Positions 37,061 through 45,262 of a DNA stretch of 64,000 bases are shown here, piece after piece. The translations under genes and the position numbers were made by a program. The notes under the pieces are model-generated. The model ran no database searches. It had not been told where the DNA came from and saw nothing but the letters and a program-made list of their open reading frames with translations. Numbering within the stretch: the stretch's first letter is position 1; each line of letters starts with the position of its first letter. The DNA lies in assembly GCA_963834205.1 (NCBI GenBank), contig CAWIBI010000082.1, positions 1 through 64,000 of the forward strand. The letters run 5' to 3'. This DNA comes from PALSA-350 sp963834205 (GTDB lineage Bacteria > Acidobacteriota > Terriglobia > Terriglobales > Acidobacteriaceae).

Positions 37061-37917
37061 CGCTGCAATAACCCTGTTCGCGCTGCAAGCAACTCAGGGA
37101 AGAATGTTAGTTCAAGTGCTTGCTTCAGAAAGCCCACCCCGGATGAGCCCCCGGTTCCCGGCCGAAAACCGATGATCCTTTCTACCGTCTTCATATGACG
37201 AAAGCGCCAGAGCTGGAAATACTCTTCGACGTCAACAAGCTTCTCGCACATTTCGTAGGTATCCCAGTGTTCGCGAGGATGTTCGTAAATTCCACGAATG
37301 ACCCGCACGAGTCCTTCGCTCTTGAGATGCGGCTCGCTCCAGTCACGTTCCGTACATTCTCGTGGAATGGAAAATCCTCGCCTTGACAGGTGCAGCAAGA
37401 ACTCGTCATACAGGCTGGGCGCTTCCAGGGCGGTCTTCAGCGCGTCGTGTACGACTGGGTCATGCTCAAACACGCGAATCGCATCGCGATTCTTGTTCCC
37501 GAGTAAAAACTCAAGCTTCCGGTACTGGAAGGACTGAAAGCCGGATGCATTGCCAAGTACGCCGCGGAACTCCAGATATTCCGACGGTGTGAGCGTTTCG
37601 AGCACCACCCACTGCTCGAACAGTTGCATCTGAATGAGCTTTGCCCGCGCCAGGATCTTGAAGCACGGGTCGAGCTCGTCGTGTTGCACGAAGCGGATTG
37701 CGGCGGTTAGCTCATGGATCAACTGCTTGAGCCATAGTTCGGCGACCTGATGCTGGATGATGAAGAGCATCTCATCGTGATGAGGGGGTGAAGACAAGGG
37801 GCGCTGTTGAGCCAACAATTCCGGCAGGCATAGATACCCGGCGTAGTTGAGCCGATCCGCAAAATCGGTCACAATCCCCGGTTCGAGCGGTCTTTGGTTC
37901 TCCTTCATAAGGTCCAC
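37057..37917 (-). CDS. kynA: Tryptophan 2,3-dioxygenase
   Basis: Heme enzyme opening the indole ring of tryptophan to N-formylkynurenine. Family motifs: SSPPHHDEMLFIIQHQVAEL WLKQLIHEL, EYLEFRGVLGNASGFQSFQY, and the substrate loop FRPGTGGSSGVGFL. Length ~286 is typical. GTG 37917 is the annotated start; ATG 37908 three codons later is an alternative. First gene of the kynA-kynU operon, the start of tryptophan catabolism through anthranilate. Confidence 0.9.
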   Translation of the reverse strand: MDLMKENQRPLEPGIVTDFADRLNYAGYLCLPELLAQQRPLSSPPHHDEMLFIIQHQVAELWLKQLIHELTAAIRFVQHDELDPCFKILARAKLIQMQLFEQWVVLETLTPSEYLEFRGVLGNASGFQSFQYRKLEFLLGNKNRDAIRVFEHDPVVHDALKTALEAPSLYDEFLLHLSRRGFSIPRECTERDWSEPHLKSEGLVRVIRGIYEHPREHWDTYEMCEKLVDVEEYFQLWRFRHMKTVERIIGFRPGTGGSSGVGFLKQALELTFFPELLAARTGLLQR

Positions 37918-38096
37918 TTTACGACTGCTCAGTCAACCGGGCAACTGTGCACCGTCGCAGTTCTCAACTCAGGGAAAATGGGCTTCTCATCCTTTCGCCG
38001 TCCTCAAAAAAGATCGCCTCCCGACGATTCCCACGTTGCGCCATGGGGAAAATTAACACGAATGACGGTACCGGGGATAGGTATCATGTCCCACTA

Positions 38097-38610
38097 GTGT
38101 CCGGTTTGTTTGGAGATGCCGGTAAGTGCACTATTGAGTATGGTTGCTAACGATTCGGGGTGTCCACGATTTGAAACGGTGATGGCGATACGTGTGCGAC
38201 CTGGGAAAACCACCTTCAACGAAGGGGCACGGCTTCAGCCGTGCCGTAGATGTTCTATGAACGATCGGCTTTACAGGCTGCGGAAAAACTCATTTCTGTT
38301 GAAGGGGACGGCTTCAGGCCGTCCATAACTACTTTGAAATGAATTCGGCTTTAGCCGCTGAGGGATAGCCTTCCCCTCAAAACGGCACTTTTTCCGCAAC
38401 GTGTGAAGCGTGCCCTTCGTTGAGAGGGTGTCTTTCCAGGACTATTCGGAGGTCCCGTTCGTCCGTAAACTTCACGCGCATTTGTCTTCGGATTCTGTCG
38501 GTGTCCGTCTTCGAAAAACCCGGATTTCATGAGCCTTGCAGCAGCCTCTTTACGTCCAACGTAACCTGCCGCTCTAACCAGTCGATTCTCTTCGACATCA
38601 AACCGGACAC
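38097..38610. repeat. IR-bounded relic of a mobile or repeat element
   Basis: A 12-bp inverted repeat, GTGTCCGGTTTG at 38097-38108 and its complement at 38599-38610, encloses about 500 bases; similar flanking GGGATAGG motifs extend it outward on both sides. Inside are two GGCACGGCTTCAGCCGTGCC-like palindromes (38226-38247 and a variant near 38306-38325) and a minus-strand 34-codon frame at 38377-38481 (MRVKFTDERDLRIVLERHPL) with coding-like composition but no recognised family. No intact transposase is present. Best read as a decayed insertion or MITE. Confidence 0.5.
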
Positions 38611-39156
38611 GAGTGATCCTATCCCTATCTCCCCCGAAACTTCCAGCTCCCCCGAGTCTCGAGGTTTAGGCCTGAGGTTCCCGGCGTACCATCCCCAGGC
38701 TCATCTGCGGGGCTCCTGGGTAACAATATGAACATCCACCGTGGGACAAGCGCGTAGCAATCCCCGAATCGCCGCAAGGTGTTGAAACCAGCGCCAGCCT
38801 GAGCGAACAGACCGCCCAAAGATTACCTGAGACGATTTGCGGGACGAAATAACCTCCGACTTTTCATTAGGTGTTTTGGGTGGAGGTGAGCGGAACCTCC
38901 AAGGAACGCGGCGCTGTCGGCTTCACAGACCTTGGCGGGCTATTACTCAACCAGTTACGGACGAGTGGGCGACAATCCAACCGGAACCCGCGATTTGACC
39001 TTCAACCCGTCTGGATGAGTGCGTTATCGCCCTGTTCTAGGCAGTTGAGATTCTTCCTTGTCGGAAGTCAATAACCGCAAGATGACTTGTCAGAGTAATC
39101 AGCACGGCGCGGTATGAGAAACGCGCCGTTGTCTCATAAGTTTCATATCGCATCCT
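38611..39156. other. Intergenic region, only coding relics
   Basis: About 545 bases with no intact gene. On the minus strand, around 38915-38710, an open frame without a start codon reads like the end of a protein (WRWFQHLAAIRGLLRACPTV, ending VTQEPRR), probably a remnant. I found no RNA gene. Confidence 0.4.
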
Positions 39157-40044
39157 CTAGGGGGTGCGATTCTGATGCCACTCGTGTGGTGTAGCTCCAG
39201 TGACCCTCTTGAACGTCCGCGTGAAGTGGCTCTGATCTGCAAAACCTGTTGCCACAGCCACCATGGAAAGGCTCTCTCCTTTCATCAGCAGTAGCTCCTG
39301 CGCTTTGCCGATCCGGGTGTTCAGTTGATAGCGATGCGGGGATACTCCTGTAGATGCCTTGAACATCCTCGCAAATTGCGAGGATGACAGGTCGACCAGA
39401 CGGGCAAGCTGGAAAACAGAAACGGATAGATCGAGATGCTCGTGGATGAAGTCGAGAACGAGACGGAGTTGTGAGACCGATAGTCCTGAGTTCTCTTTTT
39501 GGGGTCGCCCCTGGAAGCAGGCGCTCAGGAGGGCGATCGTGAGTCCTTCTCCGTACAATCCTGTACTCGGGTCAGATGCGTCACATTCGGCAGCAAGGAG
39601 TCGCGCGCACTCGACCGCTCTCTTGTCATGAAACATCAGCTCAGGATTTCCTGCTTTGCCCGGGTCCAGATCGGGGCCGAACCAATCTCCCAGAGATTTC
39701 CTGTCGAAGCTCAGGCGAAGTTCGCGTACAGACTCCATGTTGTCCGTATAGCCCCAAACCCTCATCTCTGCCGGGACAAAACTGATGCGATTAGGCCGTT
39801 GACGTTCCAGGGCAGCGGGACGATGCAGATTTGTGTGGGCCTCACATCTGCCGCCTATCTCCGCGAGCACAACTGTGAGAGTGTCTTGCGGACCCGACAA
39901 ATCGTGCCAGGCACGGCCTGGGTGGTTGAAGTGCTGCAGGTGACGAACCGCTATGCCCGCGAAGGTTCGAAGTCTGCTGTGCGCCGCCTTCATACCGTGC
40001 GGAGAACGAAACTCAAACGTGTCCGATCCCTCAGAAACCTGCAT
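39157..40044 (-). CDS. AraC-family transcriptional regulator
   Basis: Start ATG 40044 follows AAAGGAGGACGACAG, much better than the far upstream starts in the same frame. N-terminal cupin-like sensing part (RAWHDLSGPQDTLTVVLAEI), then a C-terminal pair of HTH motifs: SVFQLARLVDLSSSQFARMF and SLSMVAVATGFADQSHFTRT FKRVTGATPHEWHQN. 296 residues. Divergent from the NTF2-like gene, and probably its regulator. Target ligand unknown. Confidence 0.87.
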   Translation of the reverse strand: MQVSEGSDTFEFRSPHGMKAAHSRLRTFAGIAVRHLQHFNHPGRAWHDLSGPQDTLTVVLAEIGGRCEAHTNLHRPAALERQRPNRISFVPAEMRVWGYTDNMESVRELRLSFDRKSLGDWFGPDLDPGKAGNPELMFHDKRAVECARLLAAECDASDPSTGLYGEGLTIALLSACFQGRPQKENSGLSVSQLRLVLDFIHEHLDLSVSVFQLARLVDLSSSQFARMFKASTGVSPHRYQLNTRIGKAQELLLMKGESLSMVAVATGFADQSHFTRTFKRVTGATPHEWHQNRTP

Positions 40045-40159
40045 CTGTCGTCCTCCTTTTGCGGCTCTCGCCCATAGCGTTTTCATACTATGGTAGCTGT
40101 TTCGTACAAGCCATTCTCTGTTCCTTCTAAGTATTTTGAGAGAAATGCCAGGAGGAAGA

Positions 40160-40597
40160 ATGGCCGGGAAGCTCAAAGGAAAGATCGTTACACTGGCAAA
40201 GAGAAACAAGGGAGAGAAGATGACAGTTGCAGAACTGATGCACCACAACTTCGATGAGATCTTCATCGAGCTTGATCCAGTGAAGCGCGAAGCCATGATG
40301 CGCAATGCTTATACGGAAGATTGCGTATGGATACACCCGGGTGGCCGCCTGGTCGGCATTGCGGCGATCAATGAGGCAGCGTCGGAAATTCGTAAGCGCA
40401 TCCCGGAGTACGGCTACGCGGTGGTTGGCGATATTCACACGATGCACAATGTCGGGATGTGCCGTTGGGGGAGCGGACTTCCTGACCAACCGTTCCGCTA
40501 TACCGGTACGGACGTTCTGGAGGAACGCGGCGGCCGTGTTGCTGTGTTCTACACCTTCATCGATAGTGGAACTCCGCCGGTCTCGTCGACGGAATAA
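40160..40597 (+). CDS. SnoaL/NTF2-like protein
   Basis: Small cone-fold protein: LMHHNFDEIFIELDPVKREA, MMRNAYTEDCVWIHPGGRLV and RYTGTDVLEERGGRVAVFYTF are typical of SnoaL-like isomerase/hydrolase relatives. ATG 40160 has a perfect AGGAGG five bases upstream; ATG 40220 with GGGAGAG is the alternative and fits the usual family start. The extra N-terminal residues (MAGKLKGKIVTLA) resemble the beginning of an SDR gene, as if an SDR was deleted and its translation start kept. Function unknown; a terminator-like hairpin follows. Confidence 0.75.
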   Translation: MAGKLKGKIVTLAKRNKGEKMTVAELMHHNFDEIFIELDPVKREAMMRNAYTEDCVWIHPGGRLVGIAAINEAASEIRKRIPEYGYAVVGDIHTMHNVGMCRWGSGLPDQPFRYTGTDVLEERGGRVAVFYTFIDSGTPPVSSTE

Positions 40598-40652
40598 GGC
40601 CTTCGCTTGGATGGAAAACGTGGCTGACTCGCAGTAGCGCCGTTAGATACCT

Positions 40653-40685
40653 GCCGGACTGCTGTCGCGAAGCCAGCAGTCCGGC
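40653..40685 (+). terminator. Terminator-like hairpin after the SnoaL-like gene
   Basis: Perfect 12-bp stem GCCGGACTGCTG/CAGCAGTCCGGC with a 9-base loop, followed by CTTATCCGTT, only weakly T-rich. Lies 56 bases after the stop. Confidence 0.6.
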
Positions 40686-40751
40686 CTTATCCGTTCTCGT
40701 CAGCGGATGGATAACGACTAACGCCCTCTTCTTGAGTCAAGCGAGTCAGGA

Positions 40752-40795
40752 GGAAATGCGGTGACCGAAATGCGCTGACAGACGGAAATGCGGTG
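40752..40795. repeat. Short tandem array (3 units, AAATGCGGTG type)
   Basis: Three degenerate copies of GGAAATGCGGTGA with 14-17 base spacing. Similar to multiple transposase-binding repeats at the ends of IS21-like elements. The following ~325 bases to 41120 hold no supported gene. Confidence 0.5.
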
Positions 40796-41120
40796 CCAAG
40801 GTGGCCCTTTATCTTCCGTCCCTTTATCTTCCCTAGAGTCAGACTGTTGGCGACGACGCAAAGTTCCTCGCCTTCACGTTGAACTCGGCCGCCGGAACCA
40901 CGGAATTGCGCACAGCCTTCGCCCTGCAAGGATCAACAGGAGAGGGGGCGCTTACTATGTTTTATCTCGAGCGGCTGGCGGTGTGAGCCGTGGGCGTGGA
41001 AAGGCGTTGGATGGGCGGGACGTTCCGCTAACAATTTCTTTTGGCCTTTAGGGGGCGCAACTGCTTAAAGACCGGTGAACGTCCCGACTGGTCCAACGCC
41101 TTTCGTCCACGCCTTTCTCC

Positions 41121-41306
41121 TCATGCCATTCCCGAAGGTCCACCCCTTGGGAAAGAGCCGTGTTCCTGGTCGTTGCGGTTTTGCCTGTTTCGGGCTTTCG
41201 CCGCCGCCTGGTTAGCGATGCGATCTATTCTATTTTGCTCTGGAGTCTCCACGGTGTTGGACTGGTCCTGCTGAGGTGGGTTTGTCGTTTCAGGTTCGTT
41301 TGCCAT
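41121..41306 (-). CDS. Small hydrophilic hypothetical protein
   Basis: ATG 41306 follows AGGAGACTGTACCC. The 61-residue product is polar and disordered-looking: MANEPETTNPPQQDQSNTVE, TPEQNRIDRIANQAAAKARN, ending FPRGGPSGMA. No family recognised. The frame is open far upstream, but only this start has a ribosome site and the composition of a real small protein. Possible stress-type protein; low information. Confidence 0.45.
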   Translation of the reverse strand: MANEPETTNPPQQDQSNTVETPEQNRIDRIANQAAAKARNRQNRNDQEHGSFPRGGPSGMA

Positions 41307-41529
41307 GGGTACAGTCTCCTGTTCACTGCATATCCCAAAGCATACGCCAGATAGTCGCGTTTCGCGGTGATTTGCATCACAGGCTTCGGCACTGGCGTGC
41401 GCTGATCGAGAATGAACAGGAGTAAGGTAATGTGGACAGGACATAACCCAGCGCGGCAACGCGCGGCGCTTTATAAGAATTTCTGTAAAGCGCCAGTCCC
41501 GCCTGCTGACCATGAAACTTCCGTATCTT

Positions 41530-41710
41530 CGGACGTAATGCGGCGACGGACGTAATGCGGATCGCGGACGTAATGCGGCGACAGCATACCTATTGCAGCA
41601 AATGAACACTTCTGAAGGTGAGGTTTCGTATCATGTTTTTCTTGCTTCCGAACTGAAACTAAGGGGAATAGGTATCATGTCGACGCATTACCCCCATGTC
41701 GACGCATTAC
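41530..41710. repeat. Facing tandem arrays forming a 25-bp inverted repeat
   Basis: Left: three copies of CGGACGTAATGCGGCGA (41530-41583). Right: two copies of TGTCGACGCATTAC (41678-41691, 41697-41710), the inverse sense of the same motif. The inner edges, 41570-41594 and 41667-41691, match as an inverted repeat at 22 of 25 positions and contain the motif ATACCTATT. The layout looks like two insertion-sequence ends brought together by loss of the element body, or a tiny non-autonomous unit. Confidence 0.55.
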
Positions 41711-41850
41711 GCCTCCGCTACACCCTCATCGACTGGATCAACGCCGGAACGGTTCGCGCCAGCAAGATTGGCAACGCGTCCAAGATTGATCGCTCCTACC
41801 TGGCTGACTGGCTTGAAGCGCGTGAGCTGGCAGCGTGTACGTCCGTCTGA
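41677..41850 (+). CDS. Short excisionase-like HTH protein
   Basis: 57 residues from ATG 41677, which lies inside the right-hand repeat array. The C-terminal part (LIDWINAGTVRASKIGNASK, IDRSYLADWLEAREL) resembles excisionase/MerR-type small HTH domains that read WIxxGxVxAxRIGxxxRI. It may be a fragment whose start was created by the repeat. Context is a mobile-element scar. A GC-rich ACGGGGA...TCCCCGT stem near 41863-41893 follows. Confidence 0.4.
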   Translation: MSTHYPHVDALRLRYTLIDWINAGTVRASKIGNASKIDRSYLADWLEARELAACTSV

Positions 41851-41994
41851 CCCGGAAAAGCAAAACGGGGAGGAGTCTCTCGACCCTTCCCCGTGCGCAT
41901 TCCCTTGCTCAAGCTGCCTTTAGGAGCGTAACTCACACCGTGCACCGAACATCATGAACACAAAGAGCCAAGGTGTTTGAAACTCAGGAGGGAT

Positions 41995-42574
41995 TGACCG
42001 CCAGTCCCCACCCGCCGGAACGTATTGCATGTATTGTCGAACCATGTCCACCTTGTCGCCGTCCCACGGAAGGCCGACGTATTGGCTCGCGCGGTGAAGG
42101 ACACACGGCCGGTTTGCCGCCTACTGGAACGCGCTCCACCACTCGACGGGGCATGTTTGGCAGGGTCGGTACTACTCTTGTCCTCTGGATGAATCCCATC
42201 CGTGGGAAGCCTTGCGCTACACGGAGCTGAATCCGGTACGCGCCTCTCTGGTGGCTAAAGCGGAATGCTGGGACTGGTCCAGTGCGGCTGCGCATTGTGT
42301 TGCGGACTCGACAGGAGCATGGCTGGCGATGCACTTGTGGCGTGGTCGATGGTCCCCTGTCACTTGGCGTGAATATCTGGATGCAGGCGTAACCGAGTCC
42401 CAATTGTCGGCCATTCGTCGTAGCACCTTTAGCGGCCGCCCGCTGGGCTCACAGGAGTTCATCCGCACGCTGGAAAGAGAAACCAAACGCCGCCTGGCAC
42501 CCCAAAACGCGGGCCCAAGAAGAAGACCGATAAGAGCGAGGGTCAGCAGACATTTTCTTTTAGTGCTTAGTTGA
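41995..42574 (+). pseudogene. Decayed REP-associated tyrosine transposase
   Basis: Family motifs are present in two frames: the HUH region SNHVHLVAVPRKADVLARAV near 42040-42095, then after a shift near 42105 HGRFAAYWNALHHSTGHVWQ, GRYYSCPLDESHPWEALRYT and ELNPVRASLVAKAECWDWSS to the stop at 42574. The first ~70 residues before the HUH motif are missing. It belongs to a different Y1 subfamily from the gene at 17419, so it is not a copy of it. Inactive as printed. Confidence 0.7.
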
Positions 42575-42757
42575 TTATTTGCCCTTGGTTGAGCCATCCA
42601 TCCAGCCCTTGTAGGTACGCAGCATTCCCTATGGTGGTTACTTCGCCTGTCCCCGACCCCCCCTGTCCCGACCCCCCCGAAGCCCCCAAGCAGGTTGCTA
42701 ATCTGGCTCCGCGTTATAATCCCCACCGGTAGAGCCTGGTCGAGGAGGATCTCTAAC

Positions 42758-43582
42758 ATGTCACGGAAAGTGGATCTCTACGATAGTGCATATGGAAATT
42801 ATGAGTCGGCTACCTACCGCCAGGTGCGCATCGAGACCTACGGCGAGGATTTTGGGCAAACAAGCTGGGTTACAACGGAAGAATCTAATGCAATCCCCCA
42901 ACTGCTGGGTCTGAGATCCGATTCGTTTGTGCTGGAAGTGGGGTGCGGTTCGGGGGGATACGCGTTGCACCTTGGAGAAAAAGTGGGCTGCCGGCTCATA
43001 GGGCTGGACATCAATGAACCGGGAGTTCGCAATGCGAACCAACTTGCGCTGGCAAGAGGTCTCGCTTCCCAGGTGCGTTTTGAACAGTGCGACGCCTCGA
43101 AGAATCTAGCTTTCGACGACAACACCTTTGATGCCGTGTTCTCGAATGACGTTCTGTGCCATCTTCCGGGACGCCCTGAGGTGTTGGTTGAGATATTTCG
43201 TGTACTAAAGCCCGGCGGGCGGATGCTGTTCAGTGACGCTCTGGTAATTGGCGGAATGGTTTCCCACGAAGAGATAGCTACGCGAAGCTCGATCGGCTTT
43301 TACGTGTACAGCCCGCCCGGAGAGAATGAACGCCTCATGGAGCGAGCGAAGTTTCGACACATCCGCGTAAAAGATACAACCGAGAGCGCGGCTCGGATCG
43401 CGAAGCAGTGGTATCACGCACGGGAGAAAAGGAAAGAGGAACTGGTCGCAGCGGAAGGCAATACTAACTTCGAGGGACTGCAACGGTTCCTCTCCTGTGT
43501 ACATGTTTTAACGAGCGAAAAGCGTCTGCTGAGGTATCTGTACGTTGCGAGTAAGGAGCCCCGAGATGATCTCACTCCCTGA
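42758..43582 (+). CDS. Class I SAM-dependent methyltransferase
   Basis: ATG 42758 has AGGAGG nine bases upstream. The Rossmann core has motif I SFVLEVGCGSGGYALHLGEK, acidic GLDINEPG, motif post-I VRFEQCDASKNLAFDDNTFD and AVFSNDVLCHLPGRPEVLVE followed by LKPGGRMLFSDALV. The N-terminal LYDSAYGNYESATYRQVRIE TYGEDFGQ segment resembles sarcosine/tocopherol-type methyltransferases. 274 residues. It overlaps the next small gene by 17 bp, so the two are coupled. Substrate unknown. Confidence 0.8.
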   Translation: MSRKVDLYDSAYGNYESATYRQVRIETYGEDFGQTSWVTTEESNAIPQLLGLRSDSFVLEVGCGSGGYALHLGEKVGCRLIGLDINEPGVRNANQLALARGLASQVRFEQCDASKNLAFDDNTFDAVFSNDVLCHLPGRPEVLVEIFRVLKPGGRMLFSDALVIGGMVSHEEIATRSSIGFYVYSPPGENERLMERAKFRHIRVKDTTESAARIAKQWYHAREKRKEELVAAEGNTNFEGLQRFLSCVHVLTSEKRLLRYLYVASKEPRDDLTP

Positions 43583-43982
43583 TTGCATGAAATGTGTCGC
43601 AGATACTAAATGCCGCGCTATGCGTCATGGTGGGAGTATAGTCCCTACCGTGAGCGATTTTTATGGCGCGGGAACCATTATCTGTAGTGTCGTCGGCACC
43701 TGGTGGGGAAGCTCACCAGTGCAGCTCTTCATGTATCACGCAACCGCCAATTACGCCTATAGTAATTGGGATGACGGTGAGTGCATTTATAACCTCAGTT
43801 GCCCGAACGGTAACGATAAAGCCTCTTGTGGTGTGCAAGTGCCTCAGGTTCATTGGCCCTTACCTGGGATAAACGGAGGAGCCTGTACCAAGTTCTTTTG
43901 GGACAAGCGTTTTGTAGTGGCCGGGGACTGCATTCCTATCGGTAAATCAACGCCCGCACAGACTGCGATAAACTGTAATTGA
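43566..43982 (+). CDS. Cys-rich hypothetical protein in the methyltransferase cassette
   Basis: ATG 43566 lies inside the methyltransferase 3' end with AAGGAG seven bases upstream. 138 residues with ten cysteines, spaced through MISLPDCMKCVADTKCRAM, GTIICSVVGTWWGSSP, GECIYNLSCPNGNDKASCGV, GGACTKFFWDKRF, DCIPIGKS and the end AINCN. Aromatic and Gly/Asn-rich, no clear signal peptide. No family recognised. The coupling suggests it is a partner or substrate of the methyltransferase, which is inference. Confidence 0.55.
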   Translation: MISLPDCMKCVADTKCRAMRHGGSIVPTVSDFYGAGTIICSVVGTWWGSSPVQLFMYHATANYAYSNWDDGECIYNLSCPNGNDKASCGVQVPQVHWPLPGINGGACTKFFWDKRFVVAGDCIPIGKSTPAQTAINCN

Positions 43983-44008
43983 AACAAAAACGAAAGGGGA
44001 TCATTTCA

Positions 44009-44239
44009 ATGCTGCGTTCACACTTGGTATGGTGTTTCTGGCTAAACATCTTAGCCACATTGCTGGCGGTCGCGTTGCTGTATTTCTACCCGACCCCGGG
44101 TGGATTTACGGTCACTTCCGCGAGACAAACGCGCTATATCGACGGGGGGCAGCTCCCTGCAGCTTTGTTGATGATTTCCACCAATTTCCTGATCGCCGTT
44201 TATCTGGCGTTTCGGGTTTACAAAACAGCAGTTTTATAA
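44009..44239 (+). CDS. Small two-helix membrane protein
   Basis: ATG 44009 is preceded by AAAGGGGATCATTTCA; an in-frame TTG at 43979 overlaps the previous stop and is a possible coupled start. About 76 residues with two hydrophobic helices, LVWCFWLNILATLLAVALLY and LPAALLMISTNFLIAVYLAF, joined by a polar loop. No family recognised. Third member of the methyltransferase cassette and closes it before a strong hairpin. Confidence 0.55.
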   Translation: MLRSHLVWCFWLNILATLLAVALLYFYPTPGGFTVTSARQTRYIDGGQLPAALLMISTNFLIAVYLAFRVYKTAVL

Positions 44240-44256
44240 TTCTTCCCTAGTTTCGA

Positions 44257-44303
44257 CTTGGTTGTCCGGAGATTCGCCATGATGGAATCTCCGGACAACC
44301 AAG
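44257..44303. terminator. 19-bp perfect hairpin between convergent genes
   Basis: CTTGGTTGTCCGGAGATTC and its exact complement flank a 9-base loop. There is no T tract on either side, so it may act as a bidirectional Rho-independent-like stop, an mRNA-stabilising hairpin, or be a repeat of its own. It lies between the membrane protein and the truncated phoH gene. Confidence 0.55.
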
Positions 44304-44355
44304 CGGTCTTCACTAGACCGCTGAAGCAAATCGTCCGCCGCAGCGCCGCACACCG

Positions 44356-44747
44356 CTAAGCTGCCTCGTAAGCCTGTACGATCTTCTGCACCATCGGATG
44401 ACGCACCACCTCAGCCTCGGTAAAGTGACAGAAGCCGATTCCAGCAACGTTCGCCAGCAGCTTAGTCGCCTCAGTGAGGCCTGACTTTACGTGCCGGGCA
44501 AGATCGTTCTGCGTCGGGTCGCCTGTGATCACCATCTTTGATTTCTCGCCGAACCTCGTGAGAATCATTTTCATCTGCTCCTGGGTGGTGTTCTGCGCCT
44601 CGTCCATGATAATAAAAGCGTTCTTCAATGTCCGGCCACGCATAAACGCGAGAGGGGCTGCTTCAATTGAGAAGTCCTTCATCATCTTCTCGACCTTTTC
44701 CTGAGACAGCATCTCATACAGAGCGTCGTAAAGTGGGCGCAAGTAGG
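44356..44747 (-). pseudogene. phoH: PhoH-family ATPase, C-terminal fragment only
   Basis: Reads YLRPLYDALYEMLSQEKVEK, APLAFMRGRTLKNAFIIMDE AQNTTQEQMKMILTRFG and SKMVITGDPTQNDL: the Walker B/DEAQ and GDPTQ motifs of PhoH. The Walker A half (about 190 residues) is absent because homology stops at 44747, exactly where the TCAAAGTTTCGTGGTC array begins. PhoH proteins are ~320-350 residues; 129 remain. Without an ATP-binding loop it should be inactive. No ybeY or other neighbours of a normal phoH operon are present. Confidence 0.8.
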
Positions 44748-44748
44748 G

Positions 44749-44823
44749 TCAAAGTTTCGTGGTCGGTCAAAGTTTCGTGGTCAGACGGGTCGGTCAAAGT
44801 TTCGTGGTCAAAGTTTCGTGGTC
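44749..44823. repeat. Four-unit tandem array TCAAAGTTTCGTGGTC
   Basis: Copies at 44749-44764, 44767-44782, 44794-44809 and 44808-44823, some separated by CGG or AGACGGGTCGG. It abuts the cut end of phoH. The pattern resembles the repeated transposase sites at insertion-sequence ends; no transposase gene follows. Spacing is too short and irregular for a CRISPR. Confidence 0.65.
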
Positions 44824-45262
44824 AGACGGAACTGGTACTTTGGAAAAACAGAGACGACTACGAATCGAACCTGAGGTCGCCTTGACTGCTGGGCACGAAG
44901 GCTCGGATTCTGTGCGGGTAGCCTGGGAAGACACCCGCACATCCGCAGCGTCGCATTCTTATTTAACCAAACCCTGAACTTTCTCCTGCAAATTGCATCT
45001 GTATAGATAAGCTCGCTTACGCTTGAAGAAATGCTCAAGGGTAGAGCGCCGTCGTGCATCCAGGCCGGATGTACCGGAGCGCCCAGAGACCCATCTCTCG
45101 TGGAGTGCACCCGGACGCAAGGTCATGATGCATGCATGCAAGGCACCCTGGCGGATCGTTCCGCCATGGAACCGCTCGTTTCCGATGGAAACTTACATCC
45201 GACACTAGCAACCGTAAGCGTGGCGAATGCTGATACGAAACCCACTGATACGAAACCTAAGG
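44824..45262. other. Intergenic region with a two-unit repeat
   Basis: No supported gene over about 440 bases. Its right end carries two copies of TGATACGAAACC (45231-45242, 45246-45257), which share ACGAAAC with the complement of the 44749 array. The two arrays may be the ends of a lost insertion element of roughly 0.5 kb. Confidence 0.4.

Noticed and set aside
38871..39074. 67-codon plus-strand frame
   Set aside because: No ribosome site or family pattern; the opposite strand has more coding-like relic sequence.
44749..44823. Possible CRISPR array
   Set aside because: Units of 16 bases with spacers of 0-11 bases and no cas genes; fits IS-end repeats instead.
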